Below, in pieces: positions 32,530-40,455 of a stretch of DNA of 64,000 nucleotides. The DNA comes from an uncultured Christensenella sp. GTDB taxonomy: Bacteria > Bacillota > Clostridia > Christensenellales > Borkfalkiaceae. The stretch covers positions 1-64,000 of the forward strand of contig CAJUET010000002.1 of NCBI GenBank assembly GCA_910585595.1, read 5' to 3'. Numbering within the stretch: position 1 is the first letter of the stretch; each line of letters begins with the position of its first letter. Below the pieces are notes generated by a model, which worked only from the letters and a program-made list of their open reading frames with translations, had not been told where the DNA came from and did no database searches. The translations under genes were made by a program, and so were the position numbers.

Positions 32530-33273
32530 TTATTCCTTGATCTTAACGTACACCTCGCAGGCGTTCTTATCTTCTATGCCCGGCTCTTTACGCGTTTCAA
32601 AACCGAGCCCTTCCAAAAGCAGAGCGAATTTTTTATAGCCGTAATTCCGGCTGTCGAAATCGGGATATTTTTTCGAGAGCAGTTTACCTACCCTTGCGGC
32701 GTACATCCATCCGTCGTCATTGGAGTTCTCCTCGATGATCTTACAGATCGAAGCGACAAGTTTTTTATCGTCGCTGTTCCTGCCCGTATCCTTTGCCTTT
32801 TTCGTCGTCTGTTTGACAGCCGCTTTCTCCTCTTTTCCCTCTTTAGACAAAAGATCGAGATACTTAAACTGATTGCACGCAGTCACGAAGGGGCGCGGCG
32901 TCTGCTTTTTACCCATGCCGATGACCGTTTTACCCGCCTCTCTCAAACGCATGGCGAGCTTTGTAAAGTCGCTGTCGGACGAGACAAGGCAGAACCCGTC
33001 TACATTGCCCGCATACAGAATATCCATTGCGTCGATGATCATGGCGGAATCGGTGCTGTTCTTGCCCGTCGTATAGCCGTACTGCTGCATGGGCGTGATC
33101 GAATATTCGAGAAGGGTCTCCTTCCAATTCTGCAAGTTCGGGCTCGTCCAATCGCCGTAAATACGCCGATAGGTCGTTATGCCCAGATTCGTGATTTCGT
33201 CTACGATCGTTTTAATATACTTGCTCGACGTGTTGTCCGCGTCGATAAGCAGTGCGAATTTTTTATCTTCCAT
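32530..33273 (-). CDS. NYN-domain (LabA-like/DUF88) protein
   Basis: A 247-residue protein. The NYN/PIN-like nuclease domain (about 5-150) keeps the acidic residues expected at the active site: FALLIDADN, KNSTDSAMIIDAMD and LVSSDSDF. A Lys-rich linker follows, then a C-terminal LabA/OST-HTH-like domain that may bind RNA. Family members are putative ribonucleases; the substrate is unknown. No ribosome site precedes the ATG; instead the -10 box TAAAAT ends six bases before it, so the mRNA is predicted to be leaderless. GH13 follows in the same transcript. Confidence 0.9.
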   Translation of the reverse strand: MEDKKFALLIDADNTSSKYIKTIVDEITNLGITTYRRIYGDWTSPNLQNWKETLLEYSITPMQQYGYTTGKNSTDSAMIIDAMDILYAGNVDGFCLVSSDSDFTKLAMRLREAGKTVIGMGKKQTPRPFVTACNQFKYLDLLSKEGKEEKAAVKQTTKKAKDTGRNSDDKKLVASICKIIEENSNDDGWMYAARVGKLLSKKYPDFDSRNYGYKKFALLLEGLGFETRKEPGIEDKNACEVYVKIKE

Positions 33274-33279
33274 ACGGTT

Positions 33280-33308
33280 ATTTTACACCCTTATTCGGTT
33301 TTTTGCAA
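33280..33308 (-). promoter_or_regulatory. Promoter giving a leaderless NYN mRNA
   Basis: TTGCAA (33303-33308), 17-base spacer, TAAAAT (33280-33285) on the minus strand. The A of the ATG is the seventh base after the -10 box. Confidence 0.65.
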
Positions 33309-33319
33309 GCGATTTGCCC

Positions 33320-34006
33320 TTATTGCGCCTCGCCCCTTCCGTCGATCAAAATTTTTTCCAACGCCTCTTCTTCGGGATACCGCGTAAAAAAGTCGCGCGG
33401 GTACGGCGCGGGGATCGGGACTTCGCCCGCGATTTTTCCGCCCTTCAACACGACCGCGCGCGAAGAGGCGAGCGCCGCCTCTCTTACGTCGTGCGTGACG
33501 AATACGACCGTCTCTTTCCGCTCCGCGCAAAGCTCGGCAACAAGGGACAACAGATCGCGCTTTAACGAAAGATCGAGCGATGAAAACGGCTCGTCCATAA
33601 GGAGCGCTTCGTGCGGAAACAGGAGAGCGCGCGCAATGGCGACCCGCCGCTGTTCTCCGCCCGAAAGCTCGCGGGGATAACGTTTTTCCTTGCCTTTCAG
33701 CCCTACGCGCGCGAGCATTTCCGCCGCCCCGATCCCGCGATCGCCTTTTTTAAGGACGAAGTTTATATTTTCCTCCGCCGTCATGTGCGGCAAAAGGCGG
33801 GAATCCTGAAAGAGATAGGAAACGCTCCCCGCGCCCTCGATCGTTCCCTCGTAACGGATAAGACCTGCGATTGCGTTCAGAAGCGTAGTCTTGCCCGCGC
33901 CGCTCTCGCCTAAGATCGCAGTCGTTTTACCCTCTTCGAACTCGACGGAAAGATTATCGAGCGCGAGCGTATCTTTATACCGTTTCGTAAGCCCCGTGAT
34001 CTTCAT
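33320..34006 (-). CDS. ABC importer ATP-binding protein (SsuB/TauB type)
   Basis: A 228-residue ATPase with Walker A GESGAGKTT, signature LSGGEQRR, Walker B LLMDEPFSSLD and switch VFVTHDVREA. It powers the importer formed with the permease and binding lipoprotein just upstream in the operon. The start at 34006 overlaps the permease stop by four bases and has GAGGTGG in front; an upstream in-frame Met would overlap the permease more and lacks a ribosome site. The substrate class (nitrate/sulfonate/taurine or pyrimidine-like) cannot be settled. Confidence 0.93.
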   Translation of the reverse strand: MKITGLTKRYKDTLALDNLSVEFEEGKTTAILGESGAGKTTLLNAIAGLIRYEGTIEGAGSVSYLFQDSRLLPHMTAEENINFVLKKGDRGIGAAEMLARVGLKGKEKRYPRELSGGEQRRVAIARALLFPHEALLMDEPFSSLDLSLKRDLLSLVAELCAERKETVVFVTHDVREAALASSRAVVLKGGKIAGEVPIPAPYPRDFFTRYPEEEALEKILIDGRGEAQ

Positions 34007-34782
34007 ACCCGCCACCTCACGATACATTTATATAAAAGCGCACACACCCCTTCGAGTAAAAAACCGAGAAGAACGGTTAAAACCGTAAGCGCGAGCAGAG
34101 AAGGCAGCATATCGGGAACGAGTTTCGCGTCCTGCATGAGCCAGCCTAAACCGGGATATGACGAAGCGAGCACTTCCCCCGAAACGGTGATTTTAAGCCC
34201 CAGCGAAAATATTCCGCCCGACTGTTTGAGAACGGACGGAAGGGAGAGCGGCAGGTACATCCGAAAAATCTTTCTCCCCGTTCCCACGCGGTAGACGCGC
34301 GCCATTTCCCCATAACCTTCCGTTACCTCGTCGAGGGCGGCAAGAACTGCCGAATATACCGCGGGAAGAAGCACGAGCACCGAAACGACGACGGGCGCAA
34401 ACGCGGGCGACGTCCATAAAAGAAGTATTAAAATGATCGCCATCGTGGGAACGGTACGAAGCACCGAGACGATCGGCGCGAGAAAGGCGCGAGCCCAATT
34501 CTGCAACAGCGCCAGAACCGCAAGCAACGCCCCCGCAAAAAAGGAAAAAGCGAACGCGCCGAACGTGCGCAAAAGCGTATGCGCGAACGCCGTCCAAAAT
34601 GCGCGCGCAGTCTCCCCGCCCGTAAACAGAAGTTTTCCCATCTGCGAAAAGGTCGCGCCGATCGACGGCAAAACATATTCGTTGTTCACGCAAAAATACG
34701 CTATGAGCCATACAAGCCACATAAACGCCACGGAGAGAAGGGAAAACAGAAAATTTTTATTGAATTTCAATTTTAATTTCAT
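34003..34782 (-). CDS. ABC importer permease (SsuC/TauC type)
   Basis: A 259-residue BPD-type permease with about six membrane helices. The cytoplasmic coupling loop is recognisable near residues 160-185 (EMARVYRVGTGRKIFRMYLP). It forms the channel of the importer. It lies directly against the gene for the binding lipoprotein (stop at 34783) and overlaps the ATPase gene by four bases, so the three subunits are translationally coupled. Confidence 0.93.
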   Translation of the reverse strand: MKLKLKFNKNFLFSLLSVAFMWLVWLIAYFCVNNEYVLPSIGATFSQMGKLLFTGGETARAFWTAFAHTLLRTFGAFAFSFFAGALLAVLALLQNWARAFLAPIVSVLRTVPTMAIILILLLWTSPAFAPVVVSVLVLLPAVYSAVLAALDEVTEGYGEMARVYRVGTGRKIFRMYLPLSLPSVLKQSGGIFSLGLKITVSGEVLASSYPGLGWLMQDAKLVPDMLPSLLALTVLTVLLGFLLEGVCALLYKCIVRWRV

Positions 34783-35814
34783 TTATCCGAGATAGTAAAA
34801 TTCGTCCGAAACCGCAGCGGCGGCATTCGGATTCACGGCAATGAGTTTAGAGAGAAAGTCATTGACGGCAGCTTTGCAATTTTTCGCTTCCGTATAGCGG
34901 ACGGAGCAGTTTTGAATGACTTGCGCGTTCAGATTTTTTTCATTGAACGCGGGCGCAAGCCCGTCCGTGCGCACTTTATCGAGAAGAGAAAGAACGGTTG
35001 CCGTTTCCGCACCCGCAAGATATTCCGCGTTTCCTTTAAAGTAGGAAATCAATCTATCTGCATATGTTTTATTCTCTTCTATAATGCTCTTCTTTGCGAC
35101 AAGCACCGCCTGCGGATACCCGTTTTCACCGCCGTACAGCTCCTGCAAATTCCCTGCAAGTTTAAAGGGCGTTTGCGAATTTGCCGTACCTTTTATCTTT
35201 GCGGTGACGGCAGGTTCGGGACAGAGATAGTAATCGCAGCCGAATACGGGCGTTACGTTGCCCGCGTCGGAACCCATCTGCAACAGATTGACTTTATCCT
35301 CCGCCTTCTCCGCTTGCAGGCTTGCAACCGTCTGATAGGGAATACCGTACTGTTTCAGCGTCGCCTGCAACGTAAGCCCCGGGACGTTGGTGAGTTGCAC
35401 CGCCCCCACCGTCTTTCCGACGAGCGTATTCAGATTTTCCGAAGTGAGAAGCGCGTTGTCGCCCGTCGTCAGAAAGTACAGGTTTCCGTTCGTCACCGTG
35501 CCGAGCATCTGATATACGCTCCCCGTGCCGAGCAGTTTGGAAGCAAGGTTCAAGGGAAGCACGCAGAAATCTGCGGCAGGTTTTCCGCCCGTTACCTGCG
35601 CCTGCACCGTCGCCGAAGAGATCACGCGGTATTTGAAATTTTCATCTTCTTTGGAAAGTCCGTTCAAAAGCGAGAGCGCGGGCGCGCCGTCGGGACAATA
35701 TACCGAATAGACGGGCGCCTTCGCATCAGACGAGTCGTCGCCGCACCCGACTGCGGAAAACAGCGCCGCCGCACATACGGTTGCCGCCATCGCGATTTTA
35801 AAACTTTTTTTCAT
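34783..35814 (-). CDS. Substrate-binding lipoprotein of the SsuABC/TauABC-like importer
   Basis: A 343-residue lipoprotein. The signal peptide ends in a lipobox (LFSAVGC) with the lipidated cysteine near residue 24. The mature part fits the SsuA/NMT1-like periplasmic-binding fold (YSVYCPDGAPALSLL, GKTVGAVQLTNVPGLTLQ). It captures the ligand outside the membrane. The start at 35814 is chosen from the signal peptide and the CAGGAGA ribosome site. It lies 17 bases after the TM1266-type gene and shares its leader. The ligand is unknown. Confidence 0.9.
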   Translation of the reverse strand: MKKSFKIAMAATVCAAALFSAVGCGDDSSDAKAPVYSVYCPDGAPALSLLNGLSKEDENFKYRVISSATVQAQVTGGKPAADFCVLPLNLASKLLGTGSVYQMLGTVTNGNLYFLTTGDNALLTSENLNTLVGKTVGAVQLTNVPGLTLQATLKQYGIPYQTVASLQAEKAEDKVNLLQMGSDAGNVTPVFGCDYYLCPEPAVTAKIKGTANSQTPFKLAGNLQELYGGENGYPQAVLVAKKSIIEENKTYADRLISYFKGNAEYLAGAETATVLSLLDKVRTDGLAPAFNEKNLNAQVIQNCSVRYTEAKNCKAAVNDFLSKLIAVNPNAAAAVSDEFYYLG

Positions 35815-35831
35815 TTTTCTATCTCCTGAAT

Positions 35832-36080
35832 TTATATTTTTCCGAATAACGTTTTCGCCGTCACGCCTTCGAGCGAGCCGATCTTGCCCGTTAAAGCGTT
35901 TATGAGCGCCGCGGGCGCGTCGAGAACGACGCACATTACGAACACGCCGCGCTCCCTGTACGGTATTCCCATTCTGCCCACGATACATTCGCCGTACTCC
36001 GAAAGATACGCGTTGATCTTTTCCGCCATAATGCGCTCTTCCGCCATAACGGAGAGCACAGCAAGCCGTTTTTCTTCCAT
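35832..36080 (-). CDS. TM1266-family regulator (iron-only hydrogenase system regulator type)
   Basis: An 82-residue ACT-like/NikR C-terminal-like protein. The family hallmark VGRMGIPYRERG is intact at residues 34-45, followed by the VVLDAP strand and a C-terminal GxVTAKTLF. Members often sit near [FeFe]-hydrogenase maturation genes; none is present here. Instead it leads an ABC importer operon. Its ribosome site AAGGGG is buried in a terminator-like hairpin whose U6 tract touches the ATG, so its expression depends on the upstream leader. Confidence 0.88.
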   Translation of the reverse strand: MEEKRLAVLSVMAEERIMAEKINAYLSEYGECIVGRMGIPYRERGVFVMCVVLDAPAALINALTGKIGSLEGVTAKTLFGKI

Positions 36081-36112
36081 AAAAAACCCCTTGTCCCGAA
36101 CGGGGGCAAGGG
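36081..36112 (-). terminator. Attenuator hairpin overlapping the TM1266-gene ribosome site
   Basis: On the RNA: CCCUUG, inner CCC/GGG pairs, then CAAGGG followed by G and six U directly before the AUG. It can stop transcription, and it hides the AAGGGG ribosome site when formed. The strand CCCGTTCGGG inside it can alternatively pair with 36172-36181. Confidence 0.8.
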
Positions 36113-36190
36113 AAAAAATACGCCTTTAAAGCGCGCTTTTCATATTTGCCCTTTGCCGTCAGATCACTCTTCCCGTTCAGGTGTATTTTG
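36081..36190 (-). promoter_or_regulatory. Riboswitch-like leader of the TM1266/ABC importer operon
   Basis: A leader of about 110 bases between a good promoter and the first ATG. Its 5' segment CCUGAACGGG (36172-36181) can form ten pairs (one G-U) with CCCGUUCGGG (36095-36104), which is part of the attenuator hairpin, so the two structures exclude each other. The region between holds further short complementary stretches, as in an aptamer. I cannot match it to TPP, SAM, lysine, glycine, cobalamin or ZTP classes. It may be a known class I fail to recognise or a new one. Confidence 0.6.
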
Positions 36191-36198
36191 TTGAAAGT

Positions 36199-36227
36199 AT
36201 TATACCACGATTTTTAAAAAAAATCAA
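36199..36227 (-). promoter_or_regulatory. Promoter of the TM1266/ABC importer operon
   Basis: TTGATT, 17-base spacer, TGG-TATAAT on the minus strand. The predicted RNA starts just before the 10-bp stem strand of the leader. Confidence 0.75.
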
Positions 36228-36264
36228 GCGGAATAATTACGGTTGTTTTCCGCATACTGCGATT

Positions 36265-36657
36265 ATGAAAAAAATTTTTAGAACCGTACCTTGCATCTTA
36301 ATATCCGCGTTCACGCTGATAGGCGCGTGCGCCTGCGAAAACGGAGTAAGCGATATCCGAAACCGCGAACGCCAACTCCGCGAGCGTATGCGCGAGGAAC
36401 AGCAACAGCAGCGCCTTGCGGAACAGGAAGAAAGAACGTTGGAGGAAATCGATCCCGATTTTATGGTCGATCCGGAATGTCCCGAATGTCCGGACTGCCC
36501 CGATATTCCCGAACAGCCGGAGGAAGGAACGCGTACCGAAGACAACGGCGATACGCAAAAACCTATTCCGCCCGAATTCTGGCGGAAGCCGCCCCGCAAA
36601 GGACTCGGCAAAAAGCCGAAGCCTACGCCCGCACCCTATCCTCTACCTCACGACTGA
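36265..36657 (+). CDS. Small Pro/Glu-rich lipoprotein of unknown function
   Basis: A 130-residue predicted lipoprotein: basic start MKKIFR, hydrophobic core, lipobox LIGAC followed by a second cysteine, then a charged, Gln-rich helical stretch (REEQQQQRLAEQEE) and a Pro-rich end with a CPECPDCPDIPEQPE repeat. I do not recognise a family. No clear ribosome site precedes the ATG; a weak -10-like CATACT ends six bases before it, which could fit leaderless expression. A strong terminator begins at the stop codon. It is the only plus-strand gene of this stretch. Confidence 0.6.
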   Translation: MKKIFRTVPCILISAFTLIGACACENGVSDIRNRERQLRERMREEQQQQRLAEQEERTLEEIDPDFMVDPECPECPDCPDIPEQPEEGTRTEDNGDTQKPIPPEFWRKPPRKGLGKKPKPTPAPYPLPHD

Positions 36658-36700
36658 GAAATAAAGAACCGCAATACTTCGATTGCGGTTCTTTATTTCT
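36657..36700. terminator. Bidirectional terminator
   Basis: Perfect 18-bp stem AGAAATAAAGAACCGCAA with its complement, 8-base loop, T-rich on both strands. It ends the lipoprotein gene on the plus strand and the two-component operon on the minus strand. Confidence 0.92.
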
Positions 36701-38112
36701 TATTTCTTCTTTTTTCTTAAAGAGACAACCACGATCACCGTGACCACCGCCGCAACAGCCGACAGCACTAAAAGCGCTATAAACGCCCAGGTAAAGGGAG
36801 GCAGCAGGAAGTCTTTTCCGAATACGCTGAAATCGCTTTCGACGGCGTCCTTCTCCGTAAGCACAAAGGTCAGTTCCCCCTGCGGAAGCGAGGAACGCGA
36901 ATACGAATAGGTGAACCCCTTTCCGTCCTCCCTGTCCGTTCTTGTAAAATCGAGCGAACCGTTCGAAAGATAGTAAGGCGTATCGATCTTGATTTCGATT
37001 TCCTTGAAGTCCGCCCACTTTCCGGCAGGCGAGAGCAAATAGGAATATTCGTATCGCGGATTGCGGCTTCCGTCGACCGTGGGATAGAGGGGCGCGCACA
37101 CCCGATTTACGGCGCGCCCGCCTGCGGGTATGCTCATCTGATATTCGAACCAACGCATCAGATTTTTTTCTTCAAGCTCGAAACCGTCTACCGATCCGTC
37201 TTTCCCGCCCCTTTCGACCAGCATATCCACGAAGGCGTTATACCAATCGATGTCTCCGACCTGCGAGGTATTGCTCCGCTTCGATAACGCAAACTCGGAA
37301 AAAGTCATCTCCGCCGCGACAGGCGAATCAACGGAGAGTATTTCTTTATCGTTGCTGTAAAGCTTTGCAGCCATGGAAAAGAACGCCTCGCCCACGGCGT
37401 AAAATACAAAGGTCTGTTCTCTCGCCTCCCTCAAATAGGAGGATGCGTACATATCGCCGCCCGAAATGCTCAGCCGCGTTTCGCTCTCCGACGGAAACAG
37501 AACGCGGGTCTTTTGCGGATTGAAATCAAGCTTGATTTTTAATAAAGGAGTAACGTCTTTTCCCTCGGGCACGGTCAACGAAAGACGGTATTCCTTTACG
37601 GGCATATCTGCCGAATAGAAAGAATCCTGCTTTATTTCGTCCTGAACGCGCTCGATATCTTTATCGATTTCAAACCCGTAGGGCGCGTTAACGTAGGTAT
37701 AGCGCATTCTGCATTCCGCGCTTTCGCCGTCTACCGTCACTGCGGAAACCTTGTCGTCCAAGCCGTCGGGCATAAAATAGGAAGGAAACACGCCGAACGG
37801 AAACAAGAGCGACATATCGACCTTGGAATCGGTCGGGTTGTAGAACGAATATTCCGCCGTAACTGCCGCAGCGTATTTTTCATGTTCCACCTTCCCGTTA
37901 TGCGGGAGCGTGGAAATTTTCAAATCAAGGGTCTCCTTTTCTACGACGACGGGGCAGTTTTTACCCTTGACGACCGCGCCCGAAGCCTCTACCCCTTCCC
38001 AATAAGCCGATGCGGGACTTGCCTCGGCTTTCATCGCTTTTTCCGCAAAAAGCATTGCGCCCGTAAGCGGAAAAACCGCCGCCGAAAAAGCGGCAATCAA
38101 TTTACATTTCAC
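36700..38112 (-). CDS. Membrane-anchored exported protein in a two-component operon
   Basis: A 470-residue protein I do not recognise. It has an N-terminal signal peptide (to about residue 36), a large exported domain of mixed beta character (e.g. AEYSFYNPTDSKVDMSLLFPFG) and one C-terminal membrane helix (WAFIALLVLSAVAAVVTVIVVV) with a basic cytosolic end. The domain looks like an interaction or ligand-binding module rather than an enzyme. The gene overlaps the histidine-kinase gene by four bases, so its product probably senses a signal for, or is controlled by, that system. Confidence 0.8.
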   Translation of the reverse strand: MKCKLIAAFSAAVFPLTGAMLFAEKAMKAEASPASAYWEGVEASGAVVKGKNCPVVVEKETLDLKISTLPHNGKVEHEKYAAAVTAEYSFYNPTDSKVDMSLLFPFGVFPSYFMPDGLDDKVSAVTVDGESAECRMRYTYVNAPYGFEIDKDIERVQDEIKQDSFYSADMPVKEYRLSLTVPEGKDVTPLLKIKLDFNPQKTRVLFPSESETRLSISGGDMYASSYLREAREQTFVFYAVGEAFFSMAAKLYSNDKEILSVDSPVAAEMTFSEFALSKRSNTSQVGDIDWYNAFVDMLVERGGKDGSVDGFELEEKNLMRWFEYQMSIPAGGRAVNRVCAPLYPTVDGSRNPRYEYSYLLSPAGKWADFKEIEIKIDTPYYLSNGSLDFTRTDREDGKGFTYSYSRSSLPQGELTFVLTEKDAVESDFSVFGKDFLLPPFTWAFIALLVLSAVAAVVTVIVVVSLRKKKK

Positions 38113-39605
38113 CCCTCACCCTCCGAACTGTCCTTTTTCTTTTCTTTCTTTTTCTTCTTTACGGGTTCCTCCGCCCGTTCATTTTCAACGTCTTCTTCCT
38201 TCGGCGCAGGGAAAAATTCCACCCAAAAAACGCTTCCTTTCCCCTCTTTGCTCTCTATGCCGAAGGGATAACCGTGCGCCTCCAAAATGCCCTTTACGAT
38301 CGAAAGCCCCAAGCCCGTACCCTTGACGGGGCGCTTATGCGTTTCGCTCGAACGGTAATACCTGTCCCAAATCGTCGGAATTTCCTCTTGCTTGATCCCG
38401 ACGCCCGAATCGACGACCTCGAAGCGGAGATTTTGACCCTTGACAAAGAGCCTGACCTTTACCTTTTTATCCTGTCCCGTATAGTTGACTGCGTTGCCGA
38501 TAAGATTATACAAAACCTGTTCGGTGCGGGCGCGGTTCGCGGAAATATACAGATCGCTCTCCACTTCCGTCTCGATCTGATAGCCCGCCGTATCTTTTAA
38601 ATAATCGAACCGCTCCGCAACTCGGTAGACCTCTTCCGAAAGGTTAAACACCGTTCTCTCATCCGCGCCGAAGCCCGCGCGCAATTTGGAAATATCCAAT
38701 AAGTCTAAGACAAGCGCCGTAAGCCTGTCGCTCTCGTCGATGATGATCTTCGCGTGCGCGTCCCGTTTCTCTTTGTCGTCGCCCGAAATTTCGCGGATCA
38801 TCGAGGCGTAAGCCTTGATCATGGTGAGCGGCGTTTTAAAGTCGTGTGAAACGTTTGCAATGACCTCCTGCTGCATCTTGTCCGCTTTGGAAATTTCGAC
38901 GCGGGCATGATCGAGCGCTTCGGAGAGTTCGTTGATCTCCCTGCAAAAATAATTTTCTTTGAAGTCGAGCGAATAATCTCCCCGCGCAAGCTGCTTGGCT
39001 CGTTCCGTTACTTCGTTCACGGGCTTGGTGATGAGAACGGCGACAAGTCCGCTTGCGGCAAAGGAGAGGACGATCGCAACAAGCACCATCACAAAGGAGA
39101 TAAGTCCCATGCCCTCTTCCAAATCGTTCAAAGATTCCAAAGATTTCGTAACGCACAAATAGCAGTTTTGTCCGCCGAAGGAAGTTTCGACAGCGTATAT
39201 AAGCGTGTTTCCCAAAGAAACGACCGCACTCTGATCCCCATTCAAAAAAGCCTTATTCAACGTCTCCGCAAGCGCGGGATAGCTCTTTTGATCGGTCAGA
39301 TCGGGAAAAACGCTCTGCCCGTCGGAAGTGATCAGGTATCCGCTCACGCCGTAGCTTTTATACGCATCGACGATCAGGTTGACCGCCTCTTGCTCGCCCG
39401 TATTCGGACCGATCGAACCGAGCAGCCATGTGCTCGCCGTCCCTAATCTTTCCATCGTCTTTTTGCGGTAATGCCGATCCACTAAGGCATTCTGCACGAC
39501 GGTGAATACCAGAACGACGACGATTGCAAATAAAGAAAAACAGAACCACAGCACAAGGTTCAGACTTCTTCCCGTTTTTGCTCCGTTTTTCTTTCTTTTT
39601 ACCAT
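38109..39605 (-). CDS. Sensor histidine kinase
   Basis: A 498-residue class I kinase. Two membrane helices (about 18-40 and 170-195) flank an extracytoplasmic sensor region of about 130 residues. A HAMP linker (ITKPVNEVTERAKQLARGDY) follows, then the HisKA box NVSHDFKTPLTMI with the phosphorylated His, and the ATPase boxes N (NLIGNAVNY), G1 (VDSGVGI) and G2 (GTGLGLSI). A Lys/Glu-rich tail ends it. It lies four bases after the response regulator gene. Layout resembles PhoR/ResE kinases; the signal is unknown. Confidence 0.95.
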   Translation of the reverse strand: MVKRKKNGAKTGRSLNLVLWFCFSLFAIVVVLVFTVVQNALVDRHYRKKTMERLGTASTWLLGSIGPNTGEQEAVNLIVDAYKSYGVSGYLITSDGQSVFPDLTDQKSYPALAETLNKAFLNGDQSAVVSLGNTLIYAVETSFGGQNCYLCVTKSLESLNDLEEGMGLISFVMVLVAIVLSFAASGLVAVLITKPVNEVTERAKQLARGDYSLDFKENYFCREINELSEALDHARVEISKADKMQQEVIANVSHDFKTPLTMIKAYASMIREISGDDKEKRDAHAKIIIDESDRLTALVLDLLDISKLRAGFGADERTVFNLSEEVYRVAERFDYLKDTAGYQIETEVESDLYISANRARTEQVLYNLIGNAVNYTGQDKKVKVRLFVKGQNLRFEVVDSGVGIKQEEIPTIWDRYYRSSETHKRPVKGTGLGLSIVKGILEAHGYPFGIESKEGKGSVFWVEFFPAPKEEDVENERAEEPVKKKKKEKKKDSSEGEG

Positions 39606-39609
39606 AGCC

Positions 39610-40272
39610 TTATACTTCGAATTTATAGCCGAGTCCTCGAAGAGTCACAATAAATTTACGGTACTCCTTCAAACTGCCGCGCAGCATTTTTACGTGCGTA
39701 TCCACCGTACGGTCGTCCCCGTAAAAATCGTAGCCCCAAACCTTATTCAAAAGCCGCTCGCGCGTAAGCGCAACGCCGCGGTTCTCGACGAAGTAAAAAA
39801 GCAATTCGTATTCCTTGGGCGTAAGCTCCGCCTTTTCTCCGTCAACGTATACGTTGCGCCCCTTTATATCGATTTTAAGCCCCTCAAACTCGTAGACATC
39901 GGAAGTCTCCCTCGCGTTCGAACGCTTGATAACGGCGTGAATGCGCGCCATGAGTTCTTTGGGCGAAAAAGGCTTGGTTACATAGTCGTCCGAACCTATT
40001 TCGAACCCGAACAGTTTGTCGTATTCCTCGCCGCGGGCAGAGAGCATAATGACGGACGTATTCTTGAATTTGCGGATCTCTTTGACGGCGGAAAATCCGT
40101 CGAGACGAGGCATCATCACGTCCATTACGACGACGTCGTAATCGTTTTCGCGGCACTTTTTAACGGCTTCCATGCCGTCCTCCGCCTCCTCCGCTTCGCC
40201 GCCCTCAAACTCCACGTATTCCCGAATCACGGCGCGGATCATCTCTTCGTCGTCTACGATCAGAACCTTCAT
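39610..40272 (-). CDS. OmpR/PhoB-family response regulator
   Basis: A 220-residue regulator. The receiver has the acidic pocket DDEE, the phosphorylated Asp51 in VVVMDVMMP, Ser/Thr in IMLSARG and Lys in VTKPFSPKE. The C-terminal winged helix (LTPKEYELLFYFVENRG, VWGYDFYGDDRTVDTHVKMLR, GLGYKFEV) binds DNA. First gene of a three-gene operon with the kinase and the exported protein. The promoter has a direct repeat of 11-bp period, the usual binding pattern of this family, suggesting autoregulation. AGGAAAAGGGG precedes the ATG. Confidence 0.96.
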   Translation of the reverse strand: MKVLIVDDEEMIRAVIREYVEFEGGEAEEAEDGMEAVKKCRENDYDVVVMDVMMPRLDGFSAVKEIRKFKNTSVIMLSARGEEYDKLFGFEIGSDDYVTKPFSPKELMARIHAVIKRSNARETSDVYEFEGLKIDIKGRNVYVDGEKAELTPKEYELLFYFVENRGVALTRERLLNKVWGYDFYGDDRTVDTHVKMLRGSLKEYRKFIVTLRGLGYKFEV

Positions 40273-40340
40273 ACCCCTTTTCCTCTTTTGTGCATTTTAT
40301 TGATTGTAACGCTTCTACTTTATATCCGCTTTATCGTTCT

Positions 40341-40359
40341 GTGAAAACTTCGTGAAAAC
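40341..40359. promoter_or_regulatory. 11-bp-period direct repeat, likely response-regulator site
   Basis: GTGAAAAC occurs at 40341-40348 and 40352-40359 (GTTTTCAC twice on the minus strand). It sits immediately downstream of the -10 box of the regulator's own operon. Confidence 0.5.
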
Positions 40360-40388
40360 ATTATACCACGAAATTTTTTATTCCGCAA
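40360..40388 (-). promoter_or_regulatory. Promoter of the two-component operon
   Basis: TTGCGG (40383-40388), 17-base spacer ending TGG, TATAAT (40360-40365) on the minus strand, extended -10 type. Confidence 0.72.
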
Positions 40389-40409
40389 GAAAAAAGCCCG
40401 CAAAAATCA

Positions 40410-40438
40410 CGAACAAAAGTTTGACAAACATTCGTTTG
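40410..40438. promoter_or_regulatory. Two LexA-like (SOS) boxes
   Basis: CGAACAAAAGTTTG (40410-40423) and CAAACATTCGTTTG (40425-40438) resemble the Gram-positive LexA site CGAAC-N4-GTTCG, with one and two mismatches. They overlap the -35 box and spacer of the radical-SAM/DNA-metabolism operon, where LexA would block transcription until DNA damage. Confidence 0.6.
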
Positions 40439-40449
40439 CGTGATATAAT
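40421..40449 (+). promoter_or_regulatory. Consensus promoter giving a leaderless mRNA
   Basis: TTGACA (40421-40426), 17-base spacer, TATAAT (40444-40449). The ATG at 40456 starts on the seventh base after the -10 box and no ribosome site is present. Confidence 0.85.
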
Positions 40450-40455
40450 CGGACT

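Noticed and set aside
33320..36080. Calling the importer a taurine or sulfonate transporter (tau/ssu)
   Set aside because: Sequence type alone does not fix the ligand, no sulfonate-metabolism gene is near, and the TM1266 gene and leader suggest another substrate.
36081..36190. TPP riboswitch before the TM1266/ABC operon
   Set aside because: The conserved CUGAGA and the matching GAUAAUxCCAGCGUAGGGAA-like part are absent.
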